In this document: positions 25,055 through 37,900 of the stretch, one piece after another | Layout of the letters: every line of letters starts with the position of its first letter | Numbering within the stretch: position 1 is the stretch's first letter | Source: Symbiodinium natans | Lineage: Eukaryota; Sar; Dinophyceae; Suessiales; Symbiodiniaceae | DNA: 64,000 bases | NCBI GenBank assembly: GCA_905221605.1 | Contig: CAJNDS010002622.1 | Location: 144,501-208,500, forward strand | Direction of reading: 5' to 3' | Notes under the pieces: model-generated | Told to the model about the DNA's origin: nothing | What the model saw: only the letters and a program-made list of their open reading frames with translations | Databases searched by the model: none | Translations under genes and position numbers: made by a program

Positions 25055-25872
25055 CATGTGTGGTACGTGGGGCGGACATGTGTGCAGTTCAGATCCTGTT
25101 CCATTGCAGGGCTTCTGAATGAAATTAGAAGGGTGCACTTACTGGGAGTTTGGCGGTTGGAGTTTGCCTAAGAAGCTCATGCCTGGTTTCACATTGAAGA
25201 GATTTAAACAGTAAACCAGTACTAATCTGAAGCTCGAAGACTATTGTTCTGATTGTCTGTAGAAGTTGTGCATGTACTGCAAATAGATACATATATACAT
25301 ATACTATGTATCTATATCTTATATATAACTATATATGTATCTATATACATTTAGATGCAGATTCTATGATTATATATATGTATAATAATCATAAATACAT
25401 ATACATATAAATAGATAAATGATTTTCTATTGTACATATATGTGTGGGTAAGAATCGACTTGTACATATACTATATCTATATATATATATATGTATGTAT
25501 GATCTATGTATTATATATATATATATATACACGTGCATATATATATATATATGCATGTGTATATTATTCCTTTCTCGAAGGCCCTTCTTGTTATCATCCA
25601 TATATATGAATGATACATAATTGAATGACCTGTCTATAGATTGATGATCATGATCTATATAAAATATGTTATGTATATTAAATCTTCATATGTATATAAT
25701 ATATATATATAGTTATTTATTTATATACGGATATTGATCTATACACAATTAGTATAATGTATTGAATTTTTCTACCGACTGAAGAATAAACTTCAACCTA
25801 AGCCCCATCCCCAAGCCCTTACTTTCCTAAACCCTTAAGCCCGAAGCCCTAAACCCTCAACCTTCTCACAAG
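25055..25872. repeat. Long TA/TATC microsatellite block
   Basis: From about 25265 to 25760 nearly every base is A or T, with ATATAC, TATC and (TA)n runs. CCCTAAA remnants follow at 25800-25860. No gene is seen. Confidence 0.85.
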
Positions 25873-26780
25873 CGACCTGGGCCCGATGCCAGCCTGGCAG
25901 GAGTACAACTTCACCTTGCTGCAGGAAGTGGCGCGGCAAGATGACACGCTGAAGCTGCCCGAATCAGCTGGCCTCATGAAGCCGGGCTCTGAGAAAGTCA
26001 GTAGGAAACATTGTTTACATATAGTATTTATGTGCATATAAGAACACTATATATATATATATATCGGTACGACTCTGTGTTTACCTGTGTGATATGTATA
26101 TATATATATGTCTCTTATTCTAAGATCGTGCCAATTCGATCACACGAGTGTAAATATATATATATATATTTTGCAGATGTTGTGTGATATATATATATAT
26201 ATGCAATATTATATTATATATGTAGATAGATACAGATACGGATATTTCTCGACCGTACTGGATGTACCACGAATCAGATATGATACGATATAGCGAAAAC
26301 TTGTTCCTGGGATTGACATAGATATATAAAGAAAAATGTGTACATATGTAATGTATATAATTTAATCATAATATAATGTATAATATATATAGACCTAGAT
26401 GTGGATATTTTATATGGCCCAGGTCCTTCACGCTCGGCGCAGAGGAGTACGCACCGGCTCATGCGAAAGACCCCTCCAACATCATGGTCAGGCCCCGTTG
26501 GTTCTTCCGTGGTACATGGTTTCAGGGGATGGGGACCACAAAATCGAGGGGAAGTTTCAGAAGAATTCAGGCACCCTTTTCACAGGAGTTCATGCCACGT
26601 GTCGACACCCACGCATTGCATGGTGCTGTCTGCTCTCGTTCCAGGCTGGTGCAAAAAGGGACGAAAAACGGGTCCTTCTACGTGTACCCAGTGACAGAAA
26701 GCCGTGCCGCGACCATCGCCAAGCGCATCAACCGGCCCCTACAGGCCGACTGTGGAATTCAATTGAGAAGCCAGCCATGA
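25873..26780 (+). CDS. Two exons of an unknown split gene
   Basis: Exon 25873-25996 (41 full codons; LGPMPAWQEYNFTLLQEVA, then KLPESAGLMKPGSEK) ends at a GTCAGT donor. After an A/T-rich intron, an exon begins near 26418 (FTLGAEEYAPAHAKDPSN, RPRWFFRGTWFQ) and stays open to a TGA at 26778-26780 (SFYVYPVTESRAATIAKR near its end). The stretch 26520-26580 also reads well in another frame (GDGDHKIEGKFQKNSG), so an internal intron or a shift is possible. No family is recognised. Confidence 0.5.
26050..26400. repeat. TA microsatellites within the intron
   Basis: Several (TA)n runs of 10-25 bases separated by short unique sequence. Confidence 0.85.
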
Positions 26781-26819
26781 GAGCCAGTATGTTTTACCTG
26801 GAAATATGATATGATGTAT

Positions 26820-27300
26820 GTCTTGTATATATATATATATCTATATATATATTCATTTAATTTAAATATACTCATTATCATAAAAAAATATTTAATAGAA
26901 TAAAGTCATATACATATATATAAACATAATAAAATATGATAAAGCAAAAATGTAGATGTAGATTGTTTATGGGGTATGGGAACATATATAATATCTATAT
27001 ACACATGTACATAATGTTATAGAGATATATTATATATATATATATATGCTTTGATTGCTGCCTAGAATAGAATTTATCATTGTGTATTTAATATCAGATA
27101 AGATAATATTCGTATATCTTCACGGTTCTACTCATATTGCAGTATCCAAATTTATTAGATCTTCACACCGATCTACATACCTGTGCATTGTGTCTAACAT
27201 ATATATATATATATATACGTTGAGGGCCACAAGCCTACAATTGTTAAATATATGTAATTTCTGAATTGTAAATAATGGCTGCCCTGAACCCTAAACCATA
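26820..27300. repeat. A/T-rich spacer with TA microsatellites
   Basis: (TA)n runs lie near 26830, 27030 and 27200. No exon is supported. Confidence 0.8.
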
Positions 27301-27302
27301 AA

Positions 27303-27376
27303 TATAGACCTTAAACCCTAAACCCTAAACCCTGAACCCTAAACCCTAAACCCTAAACCCTAAACCCTAAACCCTA
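27303..27376. repeat. Telomere-type array (CCCTAAA)n upstream of an exon
   Basis: About ten AAACCCT units end eleven bases before the acceptor of the exon starting at 27387. Confidence 0.9.
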
Positions 27377-27386
27377 CATCAACCAG

Positions 27387-28213
27387 GGAAGTCGAGGTGA
27401 ACCTGTGGGCTTTGCAATTTGCATTAAAAAAAGCCGACTCGCCGGCACCCTCTAAGACTTTGCCTTGCGGTTGCAGTAGAGGAACAGGGTTTAGGGTGTA
27501 TAAATTTAGGGTTTAGGATTTATAGGGCTTAGGGTTTAAGGTTTAGGGTTTAAATTTAGGGAACGGACTGCACGGGGGCCGCAAGTATTGTATGTGTTGT
27601 TGATTTTGTTCTGCGCAGTACAGCTTCAGTACTGCCAGGTCAACAACAGCAAAGGGGTCACGCTGGCCTGGTCCAAACATGGACATTTACCCAAGTCGCT
27701 GGCGCCCAAGTTTGTACGTGCATATGAACATCGTACTGTCCGGTCCGCTTTTTGCAAACTTTATGGGGTCTGCTGGTTGTGGTTTGGGCACCGAATTGAA
27801 GGTTGCAATCCCTGCCGTGGGACATGTCACAGAGCCACCGCCACAAGTCCACGAGTCCAGCAGCGCTGAAGAGCTTTGTTCTGCCTCAGGTGGGAGTTGG
27901 CGAAACTTCTCGCAGGTTGGGCGCCGCTATCGGAATGCTCTAAAGCTGTTCTCTGATACTTCGTTCGGCTTGAGGAGGACTCTGTGTTGTGTCAGCCAGC
28001 AGCTGATGCCCTGTGAGTCCATGGTTTTGTTTCCTAGATTGCTGATCAGCTGCTGCCTTTTTCGCACGTAGCTACAACTGTCGGCTAGGCGAGCTCGTTT
28101 TGTGTACATACACACTAGCTGGTCTTTTGCACCCAGAAGAACGGCGCAGCAGCTGGGGTAGCATGTCCTGAGGCACCTATCGTGGGAAACCTGCAGCCTG
28201 CAGCAAGGGCCAG
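27387..28213 (+). CDS. Split gene of unknown function with a TTTAGGG-type intron
   Basis: Exon 27387-27469 (EVEVNLWALQFALKKADSPA) joins in phase through split codon G|TA to exon 27619-27713 (QLQYCQVNNSKGVTLAWSKH), ending at donor GTACGT. It then joins exon 27802-27889 (VAIPAVGHVTEPPPQVHESS). A further exon, 28137-28213 (KNGAAAGVACPEAPIVGNLQ), has a clean CACCCAG acceptor and GTAATT donor, but its link is less certain. The 149 bp intron 27470-27618 is mostly degenerate TTTAGGG repeat. No known domain is seen. Start and stop are not placed. Confidence 0.6.
27487..27560. repeat. TTTAGGG-type tract forming an intron
   Basis: Variants TTTAGGG, TTTAGGA, TTATAGGG and TTTAAGG lie between the donor at 27470 and the acceptor CTGCGCAG at 27618. 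Confidence 0.85.
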
Positions 28214-28953
28214 GTAATTTACCGATACCATTTCTGACCAATGCTGTAGCACTGTCTCTAGATGTACCCTGGTCATTCTTGCGATCATGATCGTCATGAT
28301 GGGCTGCGCTCCACTATTCCAGGACTAGCTTGATTTTGGCTGTTTCTCGAAAGGCGTGGGGGCCACAAAAGTGCATGGCCGCTTCTCTTGTGCAGGATGA
28401 TACTGCAGAATGCTGGCCACATCGTTCTGTGAATTTCTGTGATGTTCTGTGCCGTAGCAATTGTTTTGTTTCAGCTCCTGCACTGAGCTTCTCTTGGTGC
28501 TGCTCACACTTGAGAATGCTCGAGAGATGTGTACTTACTAGTCCACCATGTGTCGTCCACACGTTGTTCAATTCAATGGTCCAGCCATCTGGCAGGGGTG
28601 TTCCTCTAGTACTCCGTGCTCAGTGTTGGGCAAGCTCGTAAAGCCATGCCGTCCACATGGGAAAAGTCTCCTTTATCTTTGAGCAGAACCTCTGCCAACC
28701 TGCTGCTTCAGCTGGGTGCTCCGTTGGTTTTGCTCATTGGCCCAATTGAAATTATTTTGTGTTTTTCCTAAGTCCCTGGCCCTTTCTGAAATGAATTACT
28801 GTAATATTTGTAGATCCCCAAATCCTCTAACCCCAGTAACCCTATAGGGATTTTAGCTAGGCCAGGCCTGGGGTTATGGTTCCCGAACTAAACCTAAACC
28901 CGTAGCAGGCAGATGCACATGGTGCTGCCGCTTCTCTGATCTGTGCTGGCCAG
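28214..28953. other. Unassigned sequence between exons
   Basis: Open frames such as 28330-28641 lack splice and composition support. It could be intron, UTR or spacer. Confidence 0.3.
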
Positions 28954-31900
28954 GTTGCATATGGTGGATTTTATCTGCCAAAGCCCGCTCTCTGTCGGCA
29001 AGACACGGGCCACTGCCTTAGATTTCATCAAAACTGATCTTCGGAACTGGACCATGACAGCAAAACCTTGCTTGTGCTCACAGTGTATCTAGCAGGGCCT
29101 GTCTTACTGTGTGGACATGTCCAACGTGTCGTCCCTTGCATTCCCCATCCTACGTCCCAGTTCAGTCAGGAGACCAGACTTTGGCAACCACAGCCAAACA
29201 ATCCAGCTGCCAACGCCCTGAAACCATTCAAGACCGATGGAGTAATGCCAGCTAGCCTAGATCAGATCATAAGGGCTTCACGATATTCCCAAGGAGCTGG
29301 AGGCCATCGACATATTTGCAGGCGAGCAAGCCATCTACAACGGTTTCCGTTGGGGCCCCAGTGGGCCGCAATTCCTCGGATGGGTCGATCAAACAAACAA
29401 CAGCCGGCTGTGCTGCAGGCACTTGTGAGCATTGACCTTGACAGACTCAGTGTGTTCACCCCTGCATGACAGAGATTGTTATGAAGCTGCAGAGTTTCTT
29501 CTTACTCAGGTGCACAGAACTCAGCTGTGCCAGGGCCTTAAAGAGACCTTTGGGTGAAGCTTCCTGCCCTAGGCCGCAGAGAGGAGGGATGGAGGGAGGG
29601 AAAAAGGGAAAGAGAGAGACAGAGAGACAGCCGGAAACGACGGTTCGTAATTTTTGGTTTCTAAGGGATCTAGCTAGATCTAGGCCATAGGCCTTTTGGG
29701 TTTATTGATTGGGATTGACGCCTTGTTTCGCACGTGTGAAACATGAGGCGTGCCTACGACAAGGAGCTGCAGGGGGAGCTTGGTGACATTTGCTCCGTGT
29801 GGGGAGCTCAGCGTAATTGGCCCTGCATGTTTCTGTGAAATGGTCTGGGGTACAGGCTCGCGGGGTTGGGCATTATAGTCATGTGCCGAGGGTATGTGGA
29901 GTGCACGTTCCTTCAACGGGTCTTTTGGGTGTAGATATATATGTTTGTGCGGCGGTGCACGCCTGCGCGATGGGGCCTGTGGTGTGGCTTTTGTCATATA
30001 TATATATATATATATTGATATATATATATACTTATTATTATGATTGTGTTTTTGTGTATCTAATATATATATATATATATAGCATATATAATATATATAT
30101 AATACATATTGTATTTATTGATATACTGCTAATCTATATATATATATATACATATGCATATGTATATATATATATCTATATATATATATATATATGTATG
30201 TGTATGTATATAGAACTATCCGGAGCACTTTAAATTCAACGTGTGCTAGAGACATAAGTGTATATATATATATATGCATTATTATCTTAACTATATATAT
30301 ATATATATAGTTAAGATAACAATGCATATGTCGGAATTCATGAAATATATTCTAGATTATATAATGGACCATCACCTCTAACATGATAAATTTATATACG
30401 TATTACATACCATTGGGTATATATATATATATGTATTCGATTACTTCTAGAATGCAAAGACTAGTCTAGAGCAACATTATTTTACACACCTATAAACACA
30501 CATATATATATATATAAGATATACATATATACATTTATATAGGTCTCATCCTATCGTTATATCGTATAAGAATAATATAATAATAACCTATATATATATA
30601 TACAAATATATTATATTATAATAGTATATTTACTTATATTTATATGTGCCCCGTAGGAACAACGACCTCGATGTTTATATCCTGCTATCTATATAGTAGA
30701 CGCTCATATTTATCTAAGACACACATATATATATATAACACATTAACATATATATATATATATATATTATATAAACCCCTTGTCCGACCGAGGACAGGTT
30801 TTTTCCGGGCCGTTTTCCTGGTCCTCCGCTTGGCGGAGGGCGGCCTCCTGGCGGGGGGGCCGCCCTGTTCATCGTTTGTGTTCATGAACAGATCCACTTC
30901 AGGGCGGAGGAAGGACAGACCGTTCGGGAATGGCAGACGTCGGTACATTGTTGCTGCCAACCGGCTTCTCGGGCTTCAGTTGTGGTTCACCGCAATTTGA
31001 GCGACAGTCTATCGTCATATAGCGAAATCGAAATTCGAAAGGTACTGTACTAAATTGTTTTAAAGCGCCCTGATCTCAGGGTGACCGCCAGATTCACTCT
31101 TCTGGCATTACTTGCCACCTGCCGCTGTTGCTACCTCATGGTGGAACAGCCCCTGTCATCGCTTATGCCTTGGTTCCCGTATCTATTTATGCTGGCCCAC
31201 CGCATGCGAATGTGGCAGCGAGTGTCATTGTGCCTGTCCTGAATGCTTAACACTCGGAGGTACTTGGGTGCTTGGAACCCCAATTCGATCAAGTCTATAT
31301 ATATATATATAATATTTCTTTTTACCCTCGGATTTTTTTTTTTCAAGTGCAAGGCAAGCGGTGTTTGCCCATCAACCAAAGCAGCATCAGCGAACTTGTC
31401 TTGTAGGTTTGGTAATCTGTTGCCAGAGATGTCTATCTTGAGCGACTGGGTTGATTCGTCTGAAGAGCCTAGTGTTGTCCATACCGGGGAGACTGCTCGC
31501 GGAATGCATCTGTTTCACCAACTGTTGCGACGGGATACTCCAGTAGGGGTGGTGAATCTCAGCCACTGCCGGGGTCTTATCCGTATCTGCATGTTGTAGC
31601 CGCATATACGCTTCGGTCATAGCAACTTCCGCCCAGTGCAAGCTGGGCCGACCCGATCTGTTCCCTCCGCTGATGAAGCGATACGCTTTCGACTGCATAA
31701 AAGTACTGGTCGCCTCATATGTATCAGGGTGACGGAGAATGTGGCCAAGAAGCTTTAGCCTGTTAAAAGAGAACTGCTGCGACGGAGTGGGAAGTACTGT
31801 GAAGGCATTTGCACGTTCCGACAAGTATTCATTGGAACAAGGAGCCTCCGACGGTTGTAAAACCCGATGATAATAAGAAGACTTCACACGAAAAATCCTA

Positions 31901-34900
31901 CGCAAATTTTTAAAGTGAAGAGAGTCAACTCTGCCTTGCTGAGAGGGTGCAGGACAACATGATTCCATGCCATATGCCAAAATTGACAGAATGATAGACT
32001 TGTACACGGTGAGCTTCCATTTTGTCGGGAGGCCAGCATGCGTGAAGAAAGGCTTTAGCAGCTTGGAAGCGTGTACTGCCCTGGAAATCCTTTTACTGGT
32101 GGTACTCCTACTGTTGCAGGTAGCATCAAGAAATATGCCTAAATATTTCACCTCCTCCGCTAGCGGAACGTACTCTGTCGCTGCACGGCGCCCGCCGTTG
32201 CAACAACTGCAGCTACAATCGGCGCCCGGATCGGGGGCATAAGAAACGCGGTTTTCCGAGTGAAGCTGCAAGTGCTTGCATTTATCGAGATTGAGCTGCA
32301 GACCAAACTGCAAAGCATGATGCTGTAAAAGATGCAGAAGCCGCGTGAGTTGAAGAGATGAACGTGAGAGCAGAACTGTATCATCGGCATACTCGAGGTC
32401 CCAAAGGCGCGAAGGGATATTAAGAACACCTGTAAGTACCCCAAACTGGCGCTCGTAAGAACACTCGACATCGTGGAACAAGCACGTGAGCACAACATCA
32501 AAAAGATAAGGTGAGAGAGGACACCCCTGGCGCACGCCACGCGACTGCGAGCCCTGCTGCGATATGCAGCCCGAGTCACGAACTCGAAACTGCGGCGACT
32601 GGTAGATGGACATTACAGCCCGTACAAAGGGGTCAAGCCTCACCAAAGACTGCTCAATCGCAGCAAAAGAAAGAGAATCAAAGGCCTTGGACCAGTCCAG
32701 AAAAAGAACATGCAACGGCGAGACTTGCCGTTCGTGAGTTTCAATCAATCGTCGAAGAATATGTATAGGTTGCGCTGCTGAGCGGCCCCGCCTAAATCCA
32801 AACTGAGAATCCCGAATTCGTGGGTCAATGTAGAAAGCCAGACGTTTCTGTAATAAAGAGGCGTATATTTTGTAGAAACAATCGCTGAGTGAGACAGGCC
32901 TGTAGTTGTCAAGCGACAGTGTGTCTTTTTTCACATCCTTAACCAACATGACCACATTTGACAGGCGCCACGCGTCGGGGATAGAAGCAGAGGTGAGGCA
33001 TTTATTGTAATGAGACAAAAGGAAAACACGGACTATATAAGGAGCCCTTTTGATGAGCTCTGCAGGAATTTCATCCGGTCCCGGAGCCTTCCCGGTTTGA
33101 AGCGCCTTGAGGCACTGGTAGAGGTCCTCTTCCGTGAACAACCGATAGATCTCAGGGATGACCGGATGGAGGGGCGGGCGCGGTTGGAAAACCTCTTCCC
33201 CACACTTCCAAACATGATTTGCGAGATATTCTCGAAAAACTTCCGCTCGTTGTTTGGTAGGCCGGAGTTTGCCACTCGTGTCCCGGATGCCTGGAGGTTT
33301 CGGCGTGAATCCACGCCGGAGGTTGCGGAGAGTTGTCCATTGAGTGGGCGTGCTCTCATAGTCTATGGAGAGCCGGGTATGAACAAAAGTCTTTTTATCC
33401 TTCCTGGCAGAAGCCTTGATACGTTTTCTGAAGGCCTTAACATCCTCCGGCGCGAGTCCCCCAGCATCGCGCAATTCGGCGATGAGTCCCAAAGTTGTTT
33501 TGGAAATCCATGGTTTGTGCGGAGTCAAAGGGAGGGCCGGAATAAGCTCCTTAGCTTCGGAAATTGCCTGACGCAAGAAAACGTTCTGCTCTTGTACCGA
33601 TAATGAATCCCAGTTCGTCAGATCCAGATTGAACTCTGGGGGCCTGAGACTTCTGGAATGAGGTTGCGAAAAACGGCCTGTACGTCCTAGCGAAAAATTT
33701 CCCGAGTAGGCCACTCGGTCTGCATACTCATTCCCGGGTATGCCCACGTGTGAGGGGACCTTGTCCACATGAACGTTGAACGTAATGCGCATAGCGACCC
33801 AATACCTTTGGAGCCTGGAAATAAGTCTGTAGTGCGTAGCAGGCAGGGAGCGCGCACGTAAAATATCAAGAACGTACTGAGAGTCCGTGTAAACATGTAT
33901 CCTTTGTCCCTCCGGAAAGCCCGAAAAGTACAACAAGTAATCGAAAAGCTCAATAAGCGCCTGAAGCTCAGCAGTATTGTTGGAAGATACCTCCGCCCCA
34001 GCGAACTCCGGGAAATCCGGGTTCGTTCTCACTTTGCCATGGGAAGTAATCCAATCCGAAGTTGGTTTGGGATGCAATGCAAAAGCGAGTAGAATGGGGG
34101 AGACCACAAACCCCCAACCCGCTGGGTTCGTCTGGGAGATCACCCTGTTATTGGGGCAAGAGCCATCTGTGTAAGCCAACACATGCCCTTCCACCGAAGC
34201 TACCGGATCGAAAGAATGGTTACATAAACTTAGAAGAGAAGACTCCAACTTGTCATAATACTGGGAGGTTTGAGTGTAGTCCGGCAACGGTGGGGTACTG
34301 GGCGGGGGTCGACGCGCCGGGAGAGCGACCCCAATGGAGCAAATTATGGGCAAGTGCCGAGAATTCACAGCTTGTTGAAAGTGACTTGAGATGTCTTCAA
34401 CGGCAAAAACCGGCGCCAAGGCCGTGATAACATAGTCCAATGTGGTCCACTCTGAGACATTCGGGCGCTCCAAAAAATGGTCCGAGCATGTGGTTTCTTT
34501 GTACGTAACCCTACGCGCAGGACGATTTTGCATAAACGTTTGAGGGAGTTTCAAATCAAAACTCTGTAACACTTCCAGCAAGTGAATTGCATTATCTCGT
34601 TCTGAAGTGTCAATGGAAAGCCTCTTACCCCACACAGTAGGCCCTATGTGGACTCCAGTAGAGTCGAGCTGAGGGTCCAATCTAGAATTGAAGTCTCCCA
34701 TAACCAACAGGTTTTCTGGCGAGCTGACATCTACCAATTGCTCAGTGAACATGTCCCAGAATTCCCGCTTCCGGCGTACATCCTCTGCGGCATCCTGAAC
34801 TAAACTAGGAGCATAAGCACAGTAAACGAGAAGTGGTTTAGGAGAGGTATTGATCTCGACTGAGCACAACCGAGGGCTAATGGGTAAGAAGGACTTAACG

Positions 34901-37900
34901 TACGGACGGAGCTCAGGGGAAACAATGAACCCAACACCATGGTTGGGCGAAGTTGGGGCAGCACTGTGGAGGACCAGAAACCCTGACTTAGAGAACTCCT
35001 GGGGGTTAGATGCGTGTGTTTCCTGCATTGCAAGCAAGTGAACCGATTGCTTCTGCATGAAGGAAAAGATTTGGTCATATTTTGCAATCTCGCGAAGCCC
35101 CTCAACGTTCCACGACGCCAGGCGGAGTGACCGAGCAAAGAGCTTACAAGGCGCGACTGCCGACGACAACACGAGTCGACAAAGCGACGCATTGTTGGCT
35201 TGATGCTGATGAGGCTTGATCTGTTTTCGAGTTCGTTCGTAAACTGCTGCACGCGGCTGTGGCGGGGGGGGCATCAAAAAGGGGTGGTCAGCCTTACCAT
35301 TACCCCAGCCCTTGGAATGTGCACGGTATGACCTTCTAGCCTCTGCTCGAGAGCTTCTGTATTTCAGTAGCCTTCTGTCTACTGCTTCCGCACTGCGGAA
35401 ACCCCTATGACTATGTCCCCCGAAAGCATTGCGGTTTTCGCTGCCGCTCGTCGTAACTCGAAGAGATGAGATAACTGAATGGAGGAGTGGATCAGCATGA
35501 CGACGGCGGCATCCCGGCTCACCCCGACTGGAGGTAACCGCTTTCCGTAGGCTGTAATACATCTTTGGAGAAGAATACGAATCGGAACAAAAGACATAGT
35601 ATATACCTCGTCTATAGACGAAAGCCTCAAAACAGTCAGAATACTCAACAAACTTAAACACCTTCATTCCGTTGTAAAGATTAGTACAAGTCTGCCACAT
35701 TCGCGATTTGTAGTGCGGCTTCTGCCAGTCACGGATTGTGTACCAATTGCCGCGGAGAGAATGCATTATCCTGTTTCGCTTCTTTCGAGAGCAGTAATCA
35801 TTCAAACAAACGGAGCGTGTTGCTGCTGAGATCCGCGTGGCCGCGGCGTGCCATTTACACGCCGCGCCAGAAAAAAGGATGGGCATGCGAATGCGCTGGC
35901 CACTCCGCCCCTCCAGGGCAAGTAGCCTCACTGTCGTAACCGTATGTGCATAAGACTGAAGCCGTTCTCTAATAACCGTATTTGGCGCGCCTAACCGTAT
36001 CTGCATCATAGGTGCAAGCGCATTAGACTGAAGCCGCATGCTCATAGCCGTATCTGGTGCATCTAACCGTATCTGCATCATAGGTGCGGGTAAGCTGTAA
36101 AGGAGCATACATAGACTGAGCGAAAGATATAGTCACCAATCACGCTGGTATTGATAACGTCTGGGCTGCCTGTGCTGGGAGGGGCTGCGATCCCGAACGT
36201 CGCGGCGATCATCACGAACATCTCTGCGAGCATCACGAACATCTCGGAAACCTCTCCGATCTTGATGTCGGTAAAACCGCTCGTCTGAGCCAAAGTCCTC
36301 ATCATACTCCTCCCGATGATTGCTGGCTCGTCTGCGGTTATCTCGAGAGCCCTGGAATTCCATGTCCACATCCCTGTCTCGCATCTGCGGATCATGAAAA
36401 GTGGAGCTGCCTCTTCCTTTGCCGCTCTTCCCTTTACCCTTCGCGTAACCCTTGCGCTTGTCTCCACCATGAGATCCCACACCCGGCCCGTAGTCTGCAG
36501 GGTTGGTGCCGCGAGCAAACTGCGCGGAATTGACGACCTGACCCAGCCCTCCATACCCCTTGTGAATAAATCCGGGGTCTGTCCTCAACTTATCTGCCAG
36601 CGCGGGGTCCAGAACATTGTGCTCGATAGAATACGGGAACATGTGGAAGGCCTCCTCTGGGCCGACATTGGAGTAGTCGAATGATGATGTGTGATGGAAT
36701 CGAGCCAGTGTGGTTGTGTGTGTGTGTGCTGGCGTGAGTAATTGCCTGCAGGAGTATGAGTGTACTCATCATGCGCTCATTGAAATGACGTCCAAAGGAT
36801 GACTGTAGCGAGGTCACAAGATTGGGCTGGACAAGCAGAATGCATCGAAACTCCCCTCGGAAAGGAAGGTAAACAACCTGCGCCAAGACCATATCCTCGT
36901 CACACTCCTCCGGGGTTTTTATCTGCAGGGAGGACAAATCTGTACGGAAGGAGGTGGAGCCATAAGGAGGTGGAGAAATGTCCGAAAGCATGTCCAGCAA
37001 GGCATAATACGGCTGCCTCTCCAAACGAGTTGAGAAAGGAACATCTTTCTCAACTCGTATCTTTCGATCATTGCCCCGGTCCTGGTAGTCTCGCCAGTAC
37101 CTTGCGCCTTTCCGAAAAGCAATGACAAACTCGCGGCTTCCCTGCATTTGCAAAAAGACAACCCTCAGGATCGCGGCATTCGGGGAGAGAATGTGGGTTG
37201 AGCAAGATTGGACTGCATGGTGAAAATCCAGACCAGCCACCCCGCACAGGAACTGCAGGTTTCCCTGTATGGAAGAATAATTCGCGAACGGAGGGATGTT
37301 ATGCAAGAGAACCGTGCGTTGGCAGATTTCGCCCTCAAGGTTACTCAACTGCATCTGGTGTAAATTCAAAGCTTGTAGCACGCATGGCGCCTTCCGATTG
37401 GACATAGCCGTCACGGCATCCGCTAACATGTTGAAACTGGGCTGCACATGACGCTCATGATAAAATTTGATTGCAGAGTCCAATGTGTCCCCGGTCATTT
37501 CCCTCTGCTTGAAATCCTCAGCCAGAGTAGGCGGGTTGTCGGGCGCGGGAATTTCGGCTGTATGAAACTCCATAAACTCTCCTGACGGCGTGAGCCGTGC
37601 AGCCTTTGATTGCCGCTTGAATCGTTGAAGAGCTGCCTTAACTTCAGGACGTTTCTCGAGTTCCCGCCGATAGTTTGGATCCATGTCACCCCATTCCAGA
37701 CTGGAATAATCAACCTCCTCCTCTTTGATGGGTCCTGCGGGCGCTGTGCCTGTAATTTGACTAATGTCAGATAAGTTGGACACTGCAGCGCGTTTCTTAA
37801 CCTCGAACATCGCATCAACAATCATGGACGTGGTGAGTTCCCGTTTCTCTGAACCATCAGGGAGACGATGTACCAAGAAGATTTGATCGTCCGGGTGATA

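Noticed and set aside
24411-25079. 222-codon minus-strand frame rich in Leu/Pro/Ser
   Set aside because: It is the antisense of the Lys/Arg/Glu-rich exon 24440-25054, whose plus-strand reading has acceptor support and SPKK motifs.
36078-36554. Separate small minus-strand gene between the LINE ORFs
   Set aside because: Out-of-frame overlap with the Arg/Asp/Gly-rich C part of ORF1; no independent support.
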